From positions 310,001 to 374,000 of the forward strand of contig JARKIF010000022.1 in assembly GCA_029378245.1 (NCBI GenBank): DNA of 64,000 bases. The letters are read 5' to 3'. Position numbers and translations under genes: made by a program. This stretch comes from Roridomyces roridus (lineage: Eukaryota > Basidiomycota > Agaricomycetes > Agaricales > Mycenaceae). The notes beneath the pieces are model-generated. The model saw nothing but the letters and a program-made list of their open reading frames with translations, did not search any database and was not told where the DNA came from. Shown here one piece after another: positions 56,502 to 64,000 of the stretch (position 1 is the stretch's first letter; each line of letters starts with the position of its first letter).

Positions 56502-57009
56502 CCCTCATGCTGGCACTGACAGTTCTTACAGACTTATCGTCGCCCCTCCCCACATCCCTCGCGCGCACCGTCAATATCTACGTCGCCTGCTCCGTCGTCA
56601 TGATGTGGCGTGTGCCCGAAAATAAATTTGTACGATCTCATTATGGGTGAAGGGACCGAGCGTGGCGGGTGGAACGACCCCGAACGGGCCATCAGACACT
56701 TTCTTACTTGCTTACCGTTATTCTTATTCCATCTGTTTTCTCTTTGTTTACGCAGATTCTCGGTAATTCTTTTTTGAACCCTCCTCCTCCTGCATCTTCA
56801 AATTCCAACTCAATCAAACCACGTCGTGCGGCTCGTACAGTACTTCCTCCCATCCCACGCATGCGCAGCACCTCCACTCTCGTCTTGACGCTGAGTTTGA
56901 TACCTCACTGGCGCGTCTTGTTTTTTTGGACGTGTGTGGATGGATGCGGCATCTGGGAAACAGCAAGAACTTCAAGAAAAAGTCGCAGTTTCCGATCTAT
57001 GTGAGATCC
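56502..57009. other. Intergenic, no recognisable gene
   Basis: This stretch is pyrimidine-rich with short frames and no motif that I recognise. Confidence 0.35.
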
Positions 57010-57880
57010 AGCCCCGAGTCGAACGGGCGTCCAGTGGACTCTTAACTCTTGACTCAGACGGTCACTGTGTAACAAGTGTGCGTGCTCAAATGGATGGGAC
57101 AGCTCATGGCTCTCAGAACAGCGCCCAAGACTTGTCAATCAATACGGTGGGTACTGCGGTTCCAGTTCACTTTCGATTCGATTCGGTTTGTTCTGGCAGC
57201 TTTCACTTGACTGTGAGCGTTTATCCAGCCGATAAGAAGAAAAAGAACTCGGCCAACAACTTGATTGGTCATTTGGGACATGAAACGAGTGCTAATGCAG
57301 GCCCGGATGGATGTACGGATCCCTGGTGCTCACGGCCATCGGTGGGACGGACACATATTTGAAAATTGATGCATAAAAAGTTATAAGTGTGCTCATGCAC
57401 TACCCCAGCCCGACTCGAACGGGCATCGAACTCCGAGTGGGACGGGCGTCGAGTGGAATATTAATCTAGTAACTTGAACCGCCCTCAGATAATTGACGCC
57501 GTGTAACAATTGTGCGTACTCAAATGGATGGGACCGCTCATGACTCTCAGGACACTGCCGAAGACTCGTCATTTGGGACGGTGGTCGGGGACTGCGGTCG
57601 CCGGTTCCGACTGTGAATGTTTCTCCAGCTGAGGGGACTCTCAGCCAAAAGATTGGCGTCATCATTGGACCCAGAACATGAATGGGATGAGTACTCCCTC
57701 CTACTCAACGCCATCCGTGTGAGGGATGGCAAAGATGTCTTTGATGCGTTAGAAGTAGTGTGCCTCTCGTCTATTACCCCAGCCCGAGTCGAACGGGCAT
57801 CGAACTCCATCGGGATGAATCCTGCATGGCTGAACGCTGAGGTCGGGCGTGTATCGGTACCTGCCTGGACAAAGGAGTCG
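57010..57880 (-). repeat. tRNA-derived SINE-like family, three partial copies
   Basis: Minus-strand T-arm-like GCCCGTTCGAGTCGGGCTGG occurs near 57792-57773 and, with one change, near 57425-57405; a related piece with a similar head (TCCACTGGACGCCCGTTCGA) is near 57040-57014. 57060-57240 and 57500-57640 also share CTCAAATGGATGGGACxGCTCA and later words. The T-arm folds perfectly (GCCCG/CGGGC), but anticodon arms are missing. This looks like a SINE family descended from a tRNA. Confidence 0.5.
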
Positions 57881-58147
57881 GAGATATGATGATGCCACAG
57901 GTCTAAACTGCGCATTACTTAAATCAAAAGATTCAAGAGCTTCTGCCGATGACACGACTCCCGAGTTGCGCTTCGTGAGCAATGAGCCGCAAGGGACTGT
58001 CTGTTGCGAGGTGACTTGAGCCCTTCTCTCTCTTTGGTCATGATGTGCTTTAATTTATTTGTTTTAACTTATGGAATACGCCCTGAGGCGCATCCCAAGA
58101 TGTACATGGCCCAACAGATACCGACCAAAGAGCGACCTGATTTTTCT

Positions 58148-59497
58148 TCAACCAACTAAGCGACCCTGCCTCGTAGACAACGTGCCCCCGCTGACGTTAC
58201 CACACAGGGTTTGAGCAACTTCAATCTCGCGCGCCTTCTGCGTGTTTGTCTCATCATCACGCCCGCCGACGACAATGGCCCGCGCGTTCAGCAGTACCTG
58301 TGTGGCGACTTTGTGTGGGAAATTTTCATCGTGAGGTGGACAAGAAGATCGACATACCAACAAGCTGTTTGAGTACAACTTCCCGAGGAACCAGGCACCG
58401 GCAGCAAAATATTGTGTCTCCGGAAAGGCGAATGTCAAGATGATTTGGAGGACGGCACCGACGGCTTTGTAATGGGTGAGCATGGCCTACTTATATGATT
58501 ATTTACTTGTAAACCTGGACACTTACCTGTGACAGCCCCGGTGCCAATGGTAGCCCTAATCAATGTTGATAGCCTGTTTTTCACGCGATTCGATACAGGT
58601 GCTGCCCGCTGGAGCTGGAACAGAATGGGAAGGTGAGTGGAGGTTCCGATGTTCATCATCTTCGAAATCCTCACGTAGAAGGTCATGGCTCCTGCGATTA
58701 TAACATCGCACATGGCACTGCCTGCGAGCCACACCTATCATCGTGATAATTTTGAAACAATGGCCGGTGAGGGAAACTCACAATGTACGGGTCTGGACCG
58801 TTCGAGGGGTGGTTTCCAGTCATCTTGAACGTGGTGGCTTTCGCCGTTGCTGAGGCGCATTGTAACAGAGCCAGCTTTCAGATTGAACGAAATGAAAAAC
58901 CATAGAAATCAGCACACGGGGAGCGATCCGCACCAAGATCACCGTTCCTGTGACAATTTTTGAGCCAGAGAAGGAATATAGCCGAGCCGCGTAGAAGATT
59001 TGAACGATGGCAGCGATCAAGGCAGTAAGGACAGTCGCTGAAACCCATGTTGTCCACGCGGGAGCATCTGGGAAGTGGCCATAGGCGGATCCAAATACCC
59101 CATCTCTAACCAAGGGTCAGTCGATCAAATTGGAACAGGTGGCTGCTCACGAAGAACAGCCCATCAACGTGGTGTGCAAGATCTCCAGAATAAATACAGT
59201 ATAGACAACAGTCTTTGCGATGACCCGATCGTTCGGAAATGCACAATAGTAATGAACTGATACGTGTTAACAAATCTTGAGAGAAATCACTTGCAACTCA
59301 CAGACTTGGACGATCAACGAGCCCATCAGCCCACAGTTGATCATCATTCCCACGATCTGTAAAGTGCGAGGTCACTGACAACAGAAATAACGGCTTGAAT
59401 GAGAGTTACGCTTGGGGTTGTTCTAATACAAACATCAGAAGACTGAATAAACACAAATGATGCAGACATACAATGCAGAAACATTGGAGGTGGCCAT
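58148..59497 (-). CDS. DUF6534-family seven-helix membrane protein
   Basis: ATG 59497 starts MATSNVSALTTPS (two short exons), then IVGMMINCGLMGSLIVQV and HYYCAFPNDRVIAKTVVYTV, FILEILHTTLMGC, a loop with FGSAYGHFPDAPAWTT, VSATVLTALIAAIVQIFYAA, ATAKATTFKMTGNHP, VWLAGSAMCDVIIAGAMTFY, KNRLSTLIRATIGTGAVT, AVGAVLQIILTFAFPETQYF, FLGKLYSNSLL and the tail VLLNARAIVVGG, with stop at 58148. Introns all obey GT-AG and keep phase. The opening GxLxNxGLMGxLxVQVxxY(x)xFPxDR and the closing GKLYSNSLLxxLNxR are hallmarks of the DUF6534 family, abundant in agarics. These are plasma-membrane proteins of unknown function. Confidence 0.85.
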
Positions 59498-59622
59498 TGA
59501 GTATCGCGCGGCTAAGTGCACTGGTTAAATATCATGTGTGGCGTCGTTGACGTATGGTTACTAGGGCCTGACACTGACAGCGGAGTTTGGTGCTTGGAAT
59601 AGCTGACGAATGAAGAGCCCTG

Positions 59623-60847
59623 TCAGGGCCTGGCGGGGACCTTGAAAGTTATCTCACCATTCGAGTTGTCTCCATGCGACCGTGATGGATCAAAAACACA
59701 TACAACCTGGGTAAAGTCGAGCAGCAGTGGAATGCTAGTTATTGCCGAGGCCAACGTACGCTGAGGTATGGAACATTGCAGAAAGCGGACAAAATCTGGG
59801 GGCCGAAGTGCAGACGTCGGACGTCTGCGTACGGGTGCAGAAGGGAATTTGAGACACCAACGGGCATGGTGACAGCTTTGAGTAATATGACCGAGGCGCC
59901 CGAGTGACCATAGGTCGTCTAGTCGTGGATGGAGCAGCACGGTAAGAGAGAGAACAAAGTCTAGTGCTGGCCAAATACGAATATGATACGCCAAATCCCA
60001 TATTATATTCATATCCATATCATATTCACCTCACCGCACTCGTATCGTATTTCTAGTGTATCGTATTCACCATGGTGAATACGATACAAATATACTTTGG
60101 ATATATTCAAATATATTCTACCCCACATGAACCACCCAGTCCAGGCCCTTGTGAGTCCCCACTTGGTTGTGTCTTGGCCCAACATTGTGTCACAACATTG
60201 GCTGACACACTCTCCAGCATCGTAGTGTCAACCAGCAGCTAACAAGTTCATGGAGAAGAAGTATTCGGACCAAGGATCACTTGGCATTCGGATCAAAATT
60301 CCATTTTAGGTATTTTGCACAAGCAAATCACTGTTAGCAAAGCGGGACACCGGTGCCGATCATCAAGATCATTGTCAATTTTGTGATTGCCGTGCTCTCC
60401 CAGCCTGATTTGAGCCTCATTGCCAGTGGCCGGCGTATCTGAATATATTTCAATATGCCCACTGCATATCATATTCATATCCATATTTTATCGTATTCAT
60501 ATTCAGACGTATTTGTATCCGATTGGACCCCAGAGCTCGTATCATATCCATATTCACCTGAATATATTCAAAATATATTTTCCCATATCGTATTTTTGGC
60601 CAGCACTAGAACAAACAGGGTCCAGGCAGCGAGAACTGCGAGATTCAGTGACTCATCTTCTCTCACCTCGGAAATCACCTCCGTCGTCACTGCCGCTCTC
60701 GTCACAGCGGCGCCTTCTTCGGTCCTCGGCGGCGGCGGCGTTGCGGGACCTTGAGGCAGGTGATACACGGTGTGTTTTGGCAATGGCGAGGCAATGGGGA
60801 TGGTTAAAGAGTCCGATCAAATCAATCACATGACTTTCACATGACAC
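59623..60847 (-). pseudogene. F-box-like relic split by a MITE
   Basis: Upstream part (60847-60610): GPATPPPPRTEEGAAVTRAA, EVISEVREDESLNLAVLAAW. Downstream part from 59960: FVLSLTVLLHPRLDDLWSLG and beyond. If the element 59961-60609 and one target copy are left out, the reading is continuous. The LNLAVLAxxxxFxxxxxxxLHPxLDxLWS pattern resembles the second half of an F-box (LxxLARTCxxFxxPALDxLWx). Further downstream frames are broken. The family call is tentative. Confidence 0.35.
59961..60609. mobile_element. AT-rich hAT-like MITE (CTAGTGCTGGCC ends)
   Basis: The left end is CTAGTGCTGGCCAAATACGA and the right end TCGTATTTTTGGCCAGCACTAG (near-perfect inverted repeats). Flanks AACAAAGT (59953-59960) and AACAAACA (60610-60617) form an imperfect 8-bp duplication. 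The interior is rich in CATATTCATATCCATA and AATATATTC words. There is no coding capacity. Confidence 0.75.
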
Positions 60848-60979
60848 AACGCATCTTGTCTTCGCCCACCATCATCATCTCTCCTGCGCCACCTCCGTTC
60901 CCGACTCTCTCTCTGATGTGCGACACCCAGTGCGTATATCCCAGTCTCCCTCTTTGTTACCCACTGCTCACAGTCGTCT

Positions 60980-61330
60980 TATCCTCTAGGCCGGAATCAG
61001 GGATGCTGTGTCGTCACCCGTGCCTTTGGATGAAATTCAGGCTAATGTGCCAGGCGATAGAAGATCAAAGACTCTTGCTCCGAAGCCTAGAGAAGCAGAA
61101 CTACGACATCCACAGCCAGCCCAACTGCATCTCGATCCGATGACACGCATGCCACTCGAAATCGCATCCGACATCCTGCTGCGGTGCCTTCCCAGCGAAC
61201 CCAGCTCTCAGCCTTCCGATGTCCCCCAGTCTTTCTCCTCGTCTCGCGCTCTTGGCAGAATATTGCCAGTTCCACACCCGCGACATCACGGACGATCGGG
61301 TTTCAGCGTCATTTCGCATGCGGCGATTCG
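60980..61330 (+). pseudogene. F-box protein relic, frameshifted
   Basis: In successive frames the plus strand reads AIEDQRLLLRSLEKQNYDIH, then RMPLEIASDILLRCLPSEPS, then PVFLLVSRSWQNIASSTPA. That is the order coiled-coil, F-box (LPxEIxxxILxxCLP) and VSRxWxxIAxSTP of the commonest agaric F-box class. At least two frame changes and a stop separate them, so the gene is dead. Confidence 0.5.
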
Positions 61331-61660
61331 ACTCCCCGAAGTGATCATCTACCGCGGCTACTCTAACATGATGCAACCTCCTCCCAGGACAGAACAGCAT
61401 CGGAAGTAGTCAGTTTCAACCCTCCCGAGGCGACCGCCGATCTGATGCACCCAAAATCGTAGCCTCCACGCACTGAACACCCGCCTCGTCGAGCGCCCCG
61501 CGCTCATCATGGCCCCACCTTCGGCCGCCACGCGGATTAAACCGCCGCCCCTCAAAGTCGTGCTCCAGGAGCGCTGGAATCAAGAGATTACGGCGCTATT
61601 CGAGGGATTGACGGATTAGAATGACCGTGCGCAAGAGTGGGCGCGGACGGAGTTGTATGC
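61331..61660 (+). pseudogene. MIC12-like (MICOS) relic
   Basis: VIIYRGYSNMMQ and RTEQHR are joined across a 52-nt intron (GTAGTCAG…AATCGTAG) to NLHALNTRLVERPALI, APPSAATRIKPP and LQERWNQEITALFEGLTD. A TAG (61618-61620) then stands where a Trp codon TGG would be expected, and NDRAQEWARTELYAG follows in frame. The YYGxSNxxQTRTEQHRxxLHxLxxRL / WNxEI / RAQEWxRxxLYG order is what I expect of basidiomycete MIC12-like MICOS subunits. The N-terminus is not found and the stop suggests decay. Confidence 0.4.
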
Positions 61661-62406
61661 TGGGGCGGTGGAATCGAGTGAGCAACGGTGATGTCTGTGA
61701 GCGCTATAGAATTGATTTCTCTCCGTTTTGGCTCCGCGCCCACTTCTCGTCTCACAACTCCCTGAGACTGGGTGTTTGATGTCCATCCGCCCGACGATCC
61801 TGGCTACCGCTCTCTTATCCAGGCATCGCTCGCCTTCAACGCTCCTGGCGATTCTCGCTGCACCGGTCCTCGCCTGCCACATTCGGGCCCGAGCCTGAAC
61901 TCTTGCTGTCTCAATGCGCAAGAGACGATACCGTTCTAGGCCTACGTCGCCAAACAATGGCCTTCGTACGAGCCGCCTCGGTTCTTTCGTCTTCGTGATT
62001 CGCCAGCGGAACTGCACATTCTTTGCGCCGGGTGTGTCACGTTTCCGTGACGTCTCGGCGGTCAGGCATAGGTGAGAATGTATGTATTAGAAAGCTTGGG
62101 TGACTTGATGAAGGATAGGTTTGCTAACTACATTTGTGGAGCTCCCTTCTGTTCACGAGGCACCGTAATCAGGTTAGCGAGGGTGTAATTCGGGCGTTCG
62201 CTGTTTATCCTCGGGGAATCACAGCGCCGGTGAGTTTGACTTTCCCGCAGTCTGTCCGTAATCGGGATATATCTGTAGCCAGTGCACCGGCACGATTGCA
62301 ACCCCGGGTCTGTCCTTGGTATCGCGCTATTCCCCATCGGAAAACCACGCTCTTTCGCTAACTTAAAGGTAGACCTCCCACTCACTTCTCCACCCATCAA
62401 AGTAGG
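61661..62406. other. Intergenic, no recognisable gene
   Basis: Scattered short frames only. 62100-62406 is presumably upstream DNA of the next gene. Confidence 0.35.
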
Positions 62407-63550
62407 ATGATGACCCTCAATCTCGCCAAATACCACAACCAGACGGCCGCCGCCGCTCTCCTTTTTGAAAGCAAGCACGGCAACAAGGGTCTCCGCATTG
62501 AAGCTCCCGGGATATGCAAGGAGTTCACAGACAGGTCATACATTGGTTCAGGTGAATGCATCTCTCTTATTCCTCATCGGTCCCATGTTGACCAAACGCA
62601 GACCCCCAGGGCGTCCTCTACTACTACAGCGCCGATGATTTCGAGCATCAGGATGAGCGCGACAAAGGCCCTGTTGTGTCATGCTACACGGTGCACAAGC
62701 TTGTGGACACCAAAGGCGATGCCGCAGTGCACATCATGTTCTGGAATGACGGCCAATCAGAGGAAAAACCGTTTGCTGAGGTTCGTTGGCAATTCCTCAT
62801 GAGACAATTCAATCTAAGCACGTATCTGTCAAGTTCGTGGCAAAAGACCCTGTATGTCATCCATCATTTGCATCTCGCTCGACCAATCAACTTGCAACAG
62901 CAAGGCCTGGTTAGCGCATACAACATGGACGGTTATGCGTCGAAAGTGTGTGGTATCGCAGCTCCCCTGGCAGATTGTAATATTTGCACGATAGGGCGCT
63001 TGGGTCAACCTCGACATGGCCATGTGCACTGCGTTTGTGCGGAAGACCAGCACCGAGGACAAGATCACTCTCACCGTAGACGCGCTCAACGGTATGACCG
63101 CGGTGTGGTACGACGGCAAGACTGTTGGCGGCGGGCAGGGTAAAACGCTGGACGGCAAGTCCATCGGTCAGTCTGGGATCTGGGTTTGCTTCTATTCAAG
63201 ACGCGGAGCTGATATAAAGGACACCAGCGGTATCCGGCAACCTCTCGTTCAAGAAGCTCCGCGACCTCAAGAAAGGGATTTTCGCCAAATACAACAACGA
63301 CCACATTGTGTTCTACTCCAACGACTGGATCAGCACGGATTTCACCGCATATGTGCGTATTTTCGGGTGGACACAACTAGTCGACTGATTCGTCTTGGTA
63401 GTTCATACGTGCGTTCTTCCAGGAATCAAGGATCTCGAATCTCAACCTCGTTTCTTTCTTTCTTACCCAGCTTCGGAGGCCTCCGTTCGCACGCTTGGAA
63501 TTCCGGCGAAGGACACTCAAATCTACGCGGGCGTCACCTGGTCGGCTTGA
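62407..63550 (+). CDS. Multi-exon protein of unknown family
   Basis: Eight exons join with matching phases: 62407-62551, 62602-62780, 62834-62851 (18 nt), 62901-62945, 62995-63166, 63228-63352, 63402-63408 (7 nt) and 63471-63550. The product is about 256 aa: MTLNLAKYHNQTAAAALLFE, GVLYYYSADDFEHQDERDKG, VHKLVDTKGDAAVHIMFWND, MAMCTAFVRKTSTEDKITLT, FAKYNNDHIVFYSNDWISTD and the ending IPAKDTQIYAGVTWSA. There is no signal peptide and no transmembrane segment; the pattern suggests a beta-rich cytosolic or lectin-like protein, but I cannot name a family. The agreement of every splice phase supports a real gene despite two very small exons. Confidence 0.55.
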
Positions 63551-64000
63551 GGCAAGGTGGCATCAAATTGTCATGTCGGCTGGAAGAATTGAATGGAGTA
63601 ATGTATATCAGATTGTACTTGTGAAACATGCTTGTAAATCAAGTAGTATTCTCCCAAGATCTTCTTTACTGTGAGCCGTTTTGTAATTCGTCGACTGAGT
63701 GTCATCAAACTTGGAATGTGGCCTGCGGTGTGACGGTGCCTCCTATGTGGTCCTGTGGGTATCAATGCCACGTGGTCTATCTCGCTTGCTTTTCGCCACT
63801 GGCACCAAACTGGCACCACGTCCGAATATGACGCATCCTGGTCTACTTGAAGAATTCTCATCGAACTCGTCAAATGACCACTGTCCAGGCTACGTTGGGC
63901 TTACTCGTGGCTGCACAAACTCTGGGATCCCCTGGTCCTGGGTCCATCGAAAATCCACGGGTCTCGGCACGGGTGACGGAGACTTTTTAGGCCAGCGACG
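63551..64000. other. Intergenic to window end
   Basis: Only the 3' flank of the preceding gene and unremarkable sequence are visible; nothing can be called. Confidence 0.4.

Overview
The window looks like nuclear DNA of an agaricomycete (mushroom-forming basidiomycete), probably a Mycena-like species with a large, transposon-rich genome. Genes are broken by many 45-70 nt GT-AG introns. Several proteins belong to groups I associate with Agaricomycetes: DUF6534 membrane proteins, F-box proteins with long C-terminal regions, HeLo/MLKL-like helical domains and lineage-specific kinase-like proteins. I found no CRISPR, operon or bacterial feature. All family names come from motif recognition by eye; no database was searched.

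Layout. 1-2.3 kb holds a GACGGG-rich hAT-like element end and an F-box scrap. 2.3-7.8 kb holds two intact genes tail to tail: a 511-aa 2-oxoglutarate/Fe(II) dioxygenase with a TET/JBP-like catalytic pattern (+) and a 943-aa HECT-like E3 ligase (-). 8.3-11.4 kb is repeats and scraps. 11.5-12.4 kb is a secreted propeller-like protein followed by a 380-bp palindromic element. 13.6-16.0 kb is a kinase-like gene with a SAM-like C-terminus (-). 16.5-25.6 kb is a duplicated F-box cluster: one intact copy, one stopped by a single TGA, one truncated, interleaved with two copies of a small cysteine-containing secreted protein and several MITEs. 25.6-31.0 kb is ordinary genes: a multi-pass membrane protein, a single-pass membrane protein and a secreted protein. 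31.2-35.2 kb has two small genes and an FAD-dependent oxidase. 36.3-39.9 kb has another intact F-box paralogue (+) and a second class of F-box protein (-). 40.7-41.6 kb encodes a stand-alone HeLo/MLKL-N-terminal-like protein.

42-46 kb is gene-poor repeat debris. At 46.0-51.8 kb a host gene is split by a hAT-like element (8-bp target duplication), itself split by a full-length Ty1/copia retrotransposon with LTRs that look identical (5-bp target duplication). At 52.9-54.9 kb is another nest: a hAT-like MITE interrupted at a TA by a 1.55-kb element with long inverted repeats. 55.7-64 kb holds a small membrane protein, tRNA-derived repeats, a DUF6534 gene, an F-box-like relic split by a MITE, an F-box relic followed by a MIC12-like relic, and a multi-exon gene of unknown family.

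The genes do not form a pathway. The themes are repeated birth and death of F-box genes (about nine loci of varying certainty in 64 kb), recent nested transposition, and two multi-exon regulatory-type genes side by side (DNA/RNA-oxidase-like and ubiquitin-ligase-like) in transposon-rich surroundings.
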